Of a stretch of 64,000 nucleotides of DNA, positions 45,040 through 55,800 are shown piece after piece. A program made the position numbers and the translations under genes. The notes under the pieces are model-generated. The model ran no database searches and was not told the origin of the DNA. It worked only from the letters and a program-made list of their open reading frames with translations. This DNA is from Bilabrum cf. latius. Its lineage: Eukaryota > Bigyra: Bicosoecida > Bigyra > Bicosoecida. Each line of letters opens with the position of its first letter. Positions within the stretch are counted from its first letter, which is position 1. The stretch lies in the NCBI GenBank assembly GCA_965178125.1, contig OZ237761.1:682001-746000 (forward strand), given 5' to 3'.

Positions 45040-48000
45040 ATGCAGAATCTGTCCAGGCGACAGGACGCGCTCTGGCGCGTTCTGGCGCTAGGATGCGTTG
45101 CAGCAGCAGCGGCCGCCGTGCACAACTGCGCGCACGATGCGCACGTAGAGCAAGTGATAAGCGAGAGGGCAACAAGGGGCAAGTCATCAGAGCTAGCACC
45201 AAGGGGCGTGCTAGCCTCGCAGCCCGAGCACAGCCGCGCGGATCGGCATCGCCGCCTAACTCAGTCTCCCGTTTGGCGCCCTATGCGATTCAAGGTTGAT
45301 TACTATGACATTGATGCGGAAATGGATGCGCAGACCGTGCAATACTTCAAGAAGATGGTGATTGAGCCCGCAGTAGAGTACTTGCATGGCGTGCTGATGG
45401 TACGGCAGCGGTCCGGAGACTCTGGCAGCGACAGCCACCTGCAGCTGGGGTACTCGTGCCCGAGCTACTACGTCACGAGCGGCAAATGCTCAAGGCTGGA
45501 CACGGACCGCGAGTGCAGCTCCAGCAGCGTGGTGCTGAATCGCACGTATTTTGGAGCTGCGAGCACGTTCTCGCTCGAGGGCGGCCGGTGGGTTGAGACA
45601 ATCGAACCGGCCGGCGGGCCCGGCGCCCCCGATGCCGATTTCGTGCTGGCAATCAGCGCGTCGACCACGGGATCCTGCGGTGGAGGCACCCTGGCGTTTG
45701 CTTCCACCTGCCTGCGGGACGACATCGACCGACCGGTGGCAGGCCGGTACAACCAGTGCCCCGGGAAGGTGTCCCTTGAGGCCAGCGAACTCAGGTCCAT
45801 GCAGCAGACGGCGCTCCACGAGATCCTGCACGCCATCGGGTTCAGCTCACAGAACTTCATCTACTTCAGAGACCCCGACACGCTAGACCCCTACACGCCC
45901 CGCAACACCGCGCGGCCCTCAGTGCTGGACCGCACCGCCAACAGCGTGCATGTGGCCTGCGCGGAACGCAGCGAGCAGGGGCTGCCCGAGGAAATGCTGC
46001 AGTACAGCAGCGAGCGGGGTAACGATCCCATGTGCGTAAACGCCACGATGGCCGGCCTCAAAGGCATCGAGGCTTGCACTCAGAGGGTGGTTATCCCGTC
46101 GGTGCGGGACAAAGCCAGGCAGTACTTCGGGTGCGATGCGATTGCCGGACCCGAGCTCGAGAACCAGGAGTCCAGCTGCCGGCTGGTGGGCTCGCATTGG
46201 GAGCAGCGCATGTTCTCCGGCTCGACCATGTCGCCCACCAGCACCGACTGGCAGACGATTGATCCCGTTACCCTGGCTATGCTCGAGGCGAGCGGGTGGT
46301 ACAAGGGCAACTACTCGGCGCTAGAAGCTGACCTGTGGCCGGGACGGGACTGGGCCTCTGACGTGGGCTGCAACGCGGCACTTTACGAGGCGGGCATCGG
46401 CGGCTCACCCCCGGCGAGCACGAGGACCAACTCGAGCCTCAGGTACGGCGAGGAGCTATTCTGCACCGACACGAGCTTCACCAACAGGTGCTCCTTCGAC
46501 AGGCGGGGCATCGGCATTTGCCAGATCCGGACCCGCGAAGTCCTGGACGAGCGGTACAGGTACTTTGGAGAGACGGAGCCCCCGTACAAGGCGGGTAGTC
46601 GAACTCGGCAAGAATACCTGCCGCACGTGGCTGCCAGCCGCATGTGCGAGGACGAGGGCGAGACGCGGGGTCAGCTCGACAAGGAGGCCGGCCTGTTCTT
46701 CGGCGAGAGCTCGGCGTGCTTTGATGCGACCCTCAAGCTGTCGGACTCTGTCTTCAGCAGCCTCGGCAGGGTGGCAGGGTGCCACAAGTACTCCTGCCAT
46801 TGGCCCGGTCTTGATCGCACCACTGACCCAGTGCTGGAGGTGCTGCTGCACGACAGATCTGGCGATGTGACAAGCAGCGTCAACTGCACCGCGGCCGACA
46901 ACGGGCAGCAGAAGACTGCCGCTGGGTTTGTCGGATCCATCACGTGCCTCCACCCCCGACTGCTGTGCAGAGATGTCGACGACCCGAGACCCGAAGGGGG
47001 AGGAGGCGTTGGGCCAGCACCAGGGATCACGGCCTCCCCTACACCGAGCATTACTGGCACTCCTACTGGCACTCCGACGGGGATGCTGATACCCAGTGCG
47101 ACTCCCTCCGGTACTGGTGTGCCCACGCCCAGCATCTCAGCTTCCATGGGATCCTCTTCCTCTGCCACGCCCAGCGCTAGCACCAGCGCTAGCACCACGA
47201 CGAGCCCGAATGCCGCTGCAAGCAGCTCCAGCTCGCCTCCCACACCAGCAGTGGGAAGCCCGTCGACGAGTCCCTCCTCCTCCGCCTCCCCGCAGCAGCA
47301 GCAGCAGCAGCAGCAGTCGCCCAGCCCATCGCCATCGGGCGCCGGTGCGGTTCCCCCCTCCGACAGCCCCACCGCGAGCGCCTCTACCAGCTCGGATACG
47401 GCCGTTTAGCCGACTCAGGCCGCGGCAACTTCCGATAGCTCCGCGACTGCCCAGCCCTCTGCTGTCGATGCAGCGCAGAGCCCTGGCCCCAGCCCAGCGC
47501 CAAGCACAAGCGCACAGCCCTTGGCCTTCCCGCAGAGTAGAGATGATGATGCAGTGGCACCAGCGCTCAGGGCGGAGGACCTCGAGGCCGAGTACTGCGA
47601 GGGAACAACAGAAGGACTCCTGAGCGCCAGGTGGACCCGGGTGGTGGGCGCACAGCTGCAGGTCTAGCTGGATGCAAGCACTGAGCTTGATCTTGACTGC
47701 TCCATTGCACCTGCCTTCGCAGCAGCGGCGGCGGACGTGCTGTCCGTGGCGCAAGGCAGGATTTCAGTGGCAGTGTTTGCGCTGGAGACTAGCGGCTCAG
47801 GCAAAGATCAGACTGACACGTAGATGTAGGCGGCGCGTCGGCTTCAGAGTGCTGGCAGCAGCGCCACCGTGTCCATCGTAGTAGGTGTGTCGAGCGAGCA
47901 GGAGCAAGCAGACGTGGGCGAAGCCCTGCTGGCTCGCATTGAGGACGGCTCGCTAGAGGTGGCGATCGAGCAGGAGATGCAGGACCGGAGTTCTAGTGGC

Positions 48001-48486
48001 GCACCGCCGGTTGGCCTGGAACTGGAGCTGGAGCTGGGCGGCTCTGCAAGGGCAGGAGGCGGTGGCGTGGTGGGGCAAAGTGGGGAAGGGGGCGCGGGCT
48101 CGCTGGCGCCCGGGCTTTTCTCGGGCACTCTCGAAGTGGAGTCGCCCCAGACACCCGGAGGTGGGGATAGCGGCGATGACGATGACGATGGGGCCGGGGC
48201 TGCACTCTACGCTGGCATCGCAGTGGCTGTGGTTGCCGTGGCTGCAGTCGGTGCAGGCCTGGCGTACTACCTTGGCATGTGCTCCGGGACGGCTGCCCGG
48301 GAGCAGGGGAGCAAGTACATCCCGTCATCCTCTGGCCCCGTGTCGATTCAGTCGTCCAGTCAGGAGGCGAACGGCGGGGTCCATTGTCACGACGACAAGG
48401 AGGGCATCCCTGGCTTCCAGCACCAACGGGGGAGCGACTCGATTGTTGAGAACCCGCTCAGAGAGTCTGTTAGGAACATGGTTTGA
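45040..48486 (+). CDS. M8 (leishmanolysin-like) metallopeptidase, type I membrane protein (four in-frame TAG)
   Basis: ATG 45040 to TGA 48484-48486, 1,148 residues. The start is chosen for its signal-anchor-like N-terminus (MQNLSRRQDALWRVLALGCV, then AAAAA); an upstream in-frame ATG exists at 44944. The zinc motif HEILHAIGFSS (45817-45849) is intact, and the downstream third ligand and Met-turn are visible as GSHWEQRMFSGSTM followed by [16 protein letters not shown], all characteristic of family M8. Cys spacing is that of secreted members. After the protease come a Thr/Ser/Pro stalk with a poly-Gln run, a juxtamembrane module and a transmembrane helix (AGIAVAVVAVAAVGAGLAYY) with a short cytoplasmic tail. 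TAG codons at 47407, 47665, 47821 and 47827 all fall between protease and helix. If TAG terminated, the protein would lose its membrane anchor. It converges on a paralogue 271 bp away. Confidence 0.85.
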
Positions 48487-48757
48487 AAGAACGCGTGGAG
48501 TCAGCACCAGGTGGGGGCAGGTGCAGACTATCTCGACTGCATGAATCCGGATTATGTCAAGATGTGTGGGATGCACGGACACGGACCAAGGCGATCCGAA
48601 CAGGTAACCCCCTGCTGCCGCCTTGTGCGGGCAGCAGCAGCGCAGCCAGCCTTGTGCTTGGCGCGGGCACGTGGTAGATAGACTTGCAGTGTTGACGCAG
48701 TATCTCTTGTTATCATCAGTTCATGTTTTGCCATCCGGATATGGCTGCAGCTCTGAG

Positions 48758-51700
48758 TCACACCAGCTCTGGGTGCAGCTCTGCGCTACCCCTCGGTCCC
48801 TTGCCCTCCGCGTAGCCTTGCTTGCGCACATCAGACCCAGACCCGCTTCTGTCATTGCCCCCCTATGGAGCCACCGTGTCGGGATGTCCCTTGCTCCCAC
48901 AGCACAGGAAGTACCCGCCCCCCACGAGGACCAGGAGACCCACCACCCCGACCACCGCCAGCACGGCTGTACCCGCCCCCTCCTGCAGACCGATCAGTGT
49001 GGGGTCACCGCTCGAGCTCTCACCCTCGAGACTGCCGCTAAACAGCCCGCTCGTCCCATCCACATCGCGCAGCACCAGCGAGACATTCCCATACACTGTG
49101 GCGTTCCGGCCTGCTAGCCCACGCATGAGATCTCCCGTAGACACGATGGCAGCGAGGGTCCTCGTCAGCGTCCAGGCCTCTGCCTCCGTACTGGCCGCCA
49201 CTGCGATTGAGACGTCCTGGGTCACGCCGTTCGAGGGCTGCTGCTGCTGCTGCGCGCGTCTTGTCCCAGAGGTGCTTGCAGCTGACGACTGGAAATCGAC
49301 AGCCACTCGGGTGCTGTCCACACCGAGCAGCAAGCCCACCGTCAGCTGCACGCCACTGGCGTCGCTCTCGCACTAGAGCCGCCGAGCGAGGCCGGACATG
49401 GTTCCGCTGAAGCCACCGACCGCGGGGTAGTCGCTGCCCTCCAGCACGCCCGTGGTACCCGCGCAGTAGGCTGCCCGCTGCTCCTGGGTGAGGGCATGCA
49501 CCACGCCGGAGCCAGGGGATGGGTCCGGGGAGCGGCTCGGAAACACAGGCGTGGGGGTCGGCGTGGGACTAGCTGGTTTAGTTGGCGTGGGGCTAGCTGA
49601 TGAAGTCGGTGTGGGGCTAGCTGATGAAGTTGGCGTGGGGCTGGCCGTCGCGGATGGGGTTATGCTTGAGGTAGGAGTGACAGAGGGCGTGGGAGTCATG
49701 CTCGGCGTTGGAGTGCCAGTTGGGGTGGTGGACGGGGACGGCGACGTGAGTCCACGGCCGCACAGCAGCTGCGGCTCGAGGCAGGTTACTGTCCCGTTGA
49801 ATCCCGGGGCAGGTTTCTCGATACCGCTCTCTCCCCTGTAGCAGACCACCTCTGCGGCAACTTCCCCGGTGGTGTTTCGAACCTCGATGGTGAGTACGGA
49901 GAACACCCCGGTGATGTTGCACGAATAGCTGTAGCACGCGGTTGAGCGGTCTGTCCCCGAGGTTGCGTCAGGCCGAATGAGGCTGGACTCGAAGCACGCA
50001 GAGTCTTCATCAGGGCCATAGTATGCCCCCATATCGCGCTGTCCAGCGGTGTCAATCCCAGTGCTGTCCGCGCACATGACAGGGCTAGCGATGATGCTGG
50101 CGTAGTCGAAGTACCACGTCCCGCCCGCCCTGGAACCGGAGCTCCCAACGATGTCGGCCATGTAGCGCGCACGCTCGGGCACCAGCGCAGTGTAGAGGGA
50201 CCCGGGAAAGGATGACATGGGGCAGGTGCCGCGCCCCCTGCGGTCGAACGTGCACGGGCCCGGCTCTGACACGGCCGCTGGCAAAAGGCAGAACATCTGC
50301 TCCCCGTGCCGAAGGCTGGACTCCGTCACCACCGTGTCATCGACGGTCAGGTTGGCCAGCTGCGCCGAGCTGTTGATGGAGAACGGGCGGTCGTACTGTA
50401 GGGAACAGCCCGCATCTGACCCCCAGTCCCTCCCTGGGCTCTCGTGCAGCGCGCTGTAGTTGCCCTTGTACCACCCGCTCGCCTCGAGCATGGCCAGAGT
50501 GACGCGGGACACGGTGGCGTAGTAGCTCAGGTCCGACGCGTCCCACTCGGAGAACAACGTGACGGACATGGTGTCCTGTGCCAGCGTGCGCGACTCCCAA
50601 TGGGAGGTCAGCTCCCCGCAGTAGCTTGGGAACATGGCCAGCTCTGGCCCGGGGAGGTCGGTGCACCCTGAGAATTCCCTCGCTGCGTCCCTCACTCCGG
50701 GCAGCACGATCCTCTGAGTGCACTGCGCGAGTCCGTTGCGGTTGGCTTGCGAGAAGTTCCTGCACTCTGGCTGGCCCCGCTCCCCGCTGTACCGCAGCAT
50801 GGTCTCGGGCAGCAGGGATGTGTTGGACACGAACAAGGGATAGCCCGAGATGCCTAGGTCACAGCTGACCGTGGTCTGGGTCGCGGGGTGCAGCCGGCTG
50901 CCGCCAGTGCCAGGGGCGCGTCTCACATACGGCTCCAGGGAATCGGGGTCGCGATAGTAGGCGAAGCTCGCGGAGCTGAATCCCAGTGCGTGCAGCAGGT
51001 GGTGCAGAACCCTCTGCCTCTGCAGGTCTCGCCTCCCGAACGTGTCCCCCGCTTGGAACCCAGGGAAGTTGTACCACGCGGCTGCCGGCCGGTCGATCTC
51101 GTCCCGGAGGCAAGCAATCGCACACTCGCCGTTAGTACCCGACCCACACGGCGAGCTGGTCATGCCGGTGACCAGCAGCACAAAGTCGGCATCGGGTGCT
51201 CCCGGGCCGTCGGCGAGGCGGGTGACGCGGGTGTAGGTGCCGTTCGAGGGGTGGAACACGGAGGATTCCGACTCGCCGAAGAAGCTTTGAGGCAGCTGCA
51301 CTTGCGGTGATCCGCACGTTCTGCTTACATCCAGCGCTTTGCAACGGCTCTCGCCGCCCTGGCCCGGCTCGTGCCACGCCGCGCACGGATACGCAAGCGA
51401 GAGGCTGCCGTCGTCGGTTCGCTTTCGGACGGCCAGCAACTCGTGCGCGCGCGAGATTGCCCATGGCAACGTTTCATTAACGAACCGATCCGTCTCCTCC
51501 GCGCCCACGTCCCACAAATTGGAGTCCTGAAGCATGAATTCTGCGTGAATCCGGAGTGGCCGCCATTCGGTCACATCATCTGCGGTCGACAGCCTACGGG
51601 AACCGCTACTTGCTACCTGCATGCGAGGCATCATCTCTGGACCACTTCCAGCTGCCATTCGAGACCGTGTCAAAGCCTTGAGCGCCTCATCGTGGCCACA

Positions 51701-51907
51701 ATCTTGCTGGAGTGCGAAAACAGAATTCGAACGGCTCGGGACACTTGTCGCGCCTCCATGGTCACTTGAGCCGCTTCTCTCGCTAGTCTAGCCAAGCACA
51801 GTAGTTGATTGTGTAGGTTTTCGGCCTGGACTGCAACTAAGGGCTCCATGGATAAATGTCACGGCGCACAGCAAGTGAAGCGCTCCGGTGGCTCGTCGGC
51901 ATACCAT
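48758..51907 (-). CDS. M8-family paralogue with HHLLH in place of HExxH (probable pseudopeptidase; three in-frame TAG)
   Basis: ATG 51907 to TGA 48758, 1,049 residues, with TAG at 51788, 49373 and 48863. The start supplies a signal peptide ([20 protein letters not shown]), which is separated from the protease domain by TAG 51788. The domain is clearly homologous to the convergent neighbour: [48 protein letters not shown] and [16 protein letters not shown]. The zinc motif reads HHLLH (50990-51004), so the catalytic Glu is His while the three zinc ligands and Met-turn remain. A Thr/Pro stalk made of near-identical SPTPT units, a juxtamembrane module, a transmembrane helix ([20 protein letters not shown]) and a short tail follow. 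Family members without this Glu are expected to be inactive, so a binding or adhesive role is inferred. Confidence 0.82.
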
Positions 51908-52875
51908 ATCGCTCTGTCGCCCTAAATATTTATTAAATACGGTCTGCGCACAAACAACTTCAACAATCATGCAAATATACTCTAGTTTCAATGCGATATA
52001 ACCCATAAAGTCTCTTATACTAGTGTAGGGATGGCTAGAGTATGATCAGAAAAAACGTCGGTGGAAGCACCAAGGCAATCCCACAAGATATCTACAGCTA
52101 TCTGCCTCGGCTCCGGACTGCTTGCCAAACAAATACAATGTTGATATGCACGCATGCCACCTTCCAGTCTCACTGTTGCGCGGGTGACCGAGCGACGGCG
52201 GAAACGCCGATAGGTTCAATGTTCCGCCAACTTGCCGCTTGTTGTTGCTGTATTGTGTCGGCGGAACCGTTCTGCCCGTGTCTGCCCGTTTCTGCCGGTT
52301 ACTGCCAGTCTTTGCCAGTCTTTGCCAGCCAGAACGAATACTGCATTCACTCGCGACACGCCGCGGGGCTTTTTCCTTTCCGTTTCTTTTGCGCGGCGCC
52401 TAGTATCCGGAGCTATTTGGCCAAGTCAGAGCCGCGTTGCGCAAAACGCAAAGCGTTTCTAGCGTAAAATTTCGGTCTAGCAATTTTTCGTGCATTATAT
52501 TCGTGGTTTGCGCAGGTTTGAGAAGCGTCATCGAAACGATGTCGACCTATTGCGCGTGCTACAGTGTTGTGTTAGAAATTCGTTGGTATTATCCAGTCTC
52601 AATCCGGATACGCTACTGATACCAAAGAAATTACCCAGTCTCCGCCCCTCTGCTGAACGCAAAGAGGGTATGCGCGTTACCGCAAAGCAATCCATTGGCT
52701 TGGTCGTACCTTCCCAGTTGCGACCGCCAGCGTTCCCGCCAGCGGAACCCAACGAAACGATCCCGCGCTCCCACTCTGACGTCAACATCGAACCCCATAC
52801 GGCGTTAGCACAGACACACCGCTGGTGGCAGCGCAATCAGCGGCCCCTATTCGGTAGCGTGGCTGACGACACCCG
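51908..52875 (+). other. Gene-free region, AT-richer, with a short tandem repeat
   Basis: Between the start of the M8 paralogue and the end of the FG-GAP receptor gene no frame is protein-like on either strand. Open stretches at 52042-52467 and 52490-53074 lack recognisable features and are probably chance. The base composition is visibly less GC-rich than the genes. It contains the promoter side of the M8 paralogue and a 10-bp tandem repeat at 52271-52330. I saw no tRNA or other RNA gene. Confidence 0.45.
52271..52330 (+). repeat. Six-copy 10-bp imperfect tandem repeat
   Basis: Six consecutive decamers share a core of CTGCC or TTGCC: TCTGCCCGTG, TCTGCCCGTT, TCTGCCGGTT, ACTGCCAGTC, TTTGCCAGTC, TTTGCCAGCC. 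Neighbouring units differ by one to three bases, giving a gradient along the array. It may be a degenerate protein-binding array or simply a minisatellite. Confidence 0.75.
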
Positions 52876-55800
52876 TCATTGCGCCCCTTCCGTATCCTTG
52901 ACCCCGCTGCTCTGCACCGAGTCAAGCGGCAGAATGGAGACCATCGGATGCCCCGCCGCCCTCCGCCGGTGCGCTGCCGCCATGGCCCGCCTGGCTTTCT
53001 CCCTCACGCGCTGCTCCTCGTCCTCGCCTCTGCCCGCACCCCATGCCATGGCCCGCGAGCCCGACTGCCTCTGAGCCCCTGTCCGCCTTCCCGCGTCTGC
53101 ACACTCATCGTCATTTCCCTCCTCCTCCTCTTCCTCCGCTGCCGAGTGCATCGGACCCAGGAGTCCCACACCAGCGACAGATGAAGAGCCCATCAAATCA
53201 TCCTCCCCATCTTCGAATTCGTACCCATCTGCAAGAGCGTCTCGCGGCGTCTCTCCGTTCCAAACACGGCTGGAGGCCTTGTCCCGCGCGCGGGCGACCT
53301 CACCGGGCACGTCACGACCAGGACGCAGAAGTCCGGTGCGCCGACTGTCTTCGCTGGAGCCCAAGCCCCCTTCGGATCGGGAGTATCCAGAGGAGGAGTA
53401 GCCGCTGCGGCTTGGAATAGAGCCGGAGGGTGCCAGCGCAGGTTGGAGCTGCCCGCGCTCCATGGAGCTGCCCTGCTGCAATTGTTGCTGTTGGTCCGAG
53501 GGCCGTGGCAAGCTAGTAGTTTTGTAGGATGATGCGGATGAGTCAGTAGATGATCGGGTGGATCGCGCCACCACACGACGGTCCATCACGACCTCTTCTT
53601 CTTCTTCCTCTCCCTCTCCCTCGCCCAGCAATTCCCCCCTGTGCTACTCTCCTGCATCCTGCACAACGAAACCATCGTCCACTGCTGCAATGCCATCCAC
53701 GCCAATTGCCGTATTCATGTTTGGCCTGTGCAATTGGCTGCCCCTGCTTTTTGTCTGCTCTCGTGTCCCACTCCATGAACGGTCGCTGGATGCCCCGCCA
53801 TGCGCGCTCACTGCCGCGGCTCCCTCATTGCCACTGCCAGCAGCGATGACGACTGACTGCTTGTGCTGATGCTAGGGTCTGCTTGCAACAGTGACAGCAC
53901 GGCCATCGGCATCACTGCCATTTCCACGCTTTCTTTGATCCCTGGGATGCATATGTTCCCTGGCCACCTCGATCGAGTCGTGCAGTCCGAGCAGCATGCG
54001 GCGGGCGGGTCTATCACTAGAGTTCACGGGCGTCCCGCGAGAGTGCTTCTGCGGCTGCAACGGCCCCAAAATATTCCCCTTGCCTCCCATCGCACTGCCC
54101 CAGCTCGCTACGGTGGCTTCCTTGGCTGGGAGCGAAGCAGTTGTGGTGGAGCGCGTGGAGGACGAGGAGGGGGGCACGCCGCCGCCCCGGTTCCCTCGCC
54201 GAGGCTGGTGCAGGGCGTGGGCAGGGCCCCCCGTGCGATGGGTGGATGAATGATGCGAGGGCGGGAGGACCTATCCAGGGAACAGTCCGCCCTCGAGAAC
54301 GTCTCCGCTGAAGCCGTGGGTAATCCCAGAAAAATCGCGAGCCTCGCCCAATTCGTCCGACTCGTCGTCCTACTTATCTTCCTCGGGGCTTGTGTCAGCG
54401 TGACTTCCACGGGTATGTCTGAGGTCTTGTACGCGATCTTGACTGAGTTGAACCGCGCGATCATGGCTAATGTCTTGATCAGTCGCTCCAGGGAGCACAG
54501 ATGGATGCTCTCGGTGATTGACCGACCGTGCCATGCCTGCCTCCAGTGACGCTGCCATCGGACCACTGGGCGAACCGTCCACGGCTCCCTAGCCATCGTC
54601 GTACGAATAGGATCGGTCCAGTCCAGCGGTAATCGTCTTGACCACTTGTGAATCCTACTTCGCTTGCACAAGGCCCGAGCGAGACCGGGACACTCCGGAT
54701 GGGTGGGCAGCCACTGCCACTGGCACAGGTGCTTCCGGCCCACATTCAACGCCTGCATTCCCACGACTATTGGCGCTTCCTCGCGTGAGCTCGCCACCAC
54801 TGTGCCTCTCACTTATTCGCTCGTGGGCAGCTGCCGTGTCAGTTGACCGTGACTGGGACCGCACCGGCTGGCGGGAACTGCCGGTGGCAGAGTTTAAGCG
54901 CCTCTGAGCGTCGCCCACGGCCTTTGGGTTGCTCAGCGGCATACCCCCGCTATCCGAAGTGCGAGTAGAAGCAGATTGTCTCTTATTAAGCTTTTCACTG
55001 GCCTCCTCCTTCATGCGACTGATCGCCGCAAGGTGCTCCTGCAGCGTGCCTGCTCCAGCACCCTTGCCGCTGCTGTTGCTTCTGTCCTCGCTGTCTACCT
55101 CCAGCGCACGTGCCCCCGATTCATCAGCAAACAAGTCTGCTTCGATGCTGCCGGTCCATGCAATCTTACGGCCACTGTGCACGTCGGACCGCATCACCCC
55201 CTAGCTGGCTGCCCCAAGCGGAGAGTGACGGCAGCTGCCGCCACTGTACACAGCGCCTGATCGAGCTGAACCGCCCGCCGCCGCGCTGCGGACAGTGTCC
55301 GCTGATCTCGCGCTGAGACCCTCCAATCGACCCACGGATTGCGACGTTACGACAGCCTTCCGGCTCGCACTGAGTTTATTTCCCCCAAGAGCGCTGTCCT
55401 TGGTGTTCATGCGCGAGTCCAGTCCATCCTGCGGGCACCCGATGTGTGCTGCTGTGCCACGCCCCGAGCGAGAGTCACCATTGGTCCCATTTTCTCTTCC
55501 TTCCGCACTATCATCACTCTGGTAGCCTAGCGGGGTCACGGCTGATAGCTTGCCCGCGCGTAACCCATGTACTGCCTTGGATTCTTCCTACTCTTCGTTT
55601 TCATCGCTCGTGCAGTGCACGCACAGCCCAATCCCAAGCAGCACAAGTACTACTACCGCCGCGATTGACACTCCCACCGTCAGCCACATGGAAGTACCAT
55701 CATCCAGCCCGTCCGTCTCTACGTCTTGCCTGCCGACGCCTTCTCCGTCGTCATCGCTAGTTGGCCCCGGTGTCACCACCTAGCCGCTGGGATCCAGCAC

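Noticed and set aside
52042-53074. Plus-strand ORFs of 141 and 194 codons in the gap beside the receptor gene
   Set aside because: No domain, repeat or composition signal. One extends into the antisense of the receptor tail.
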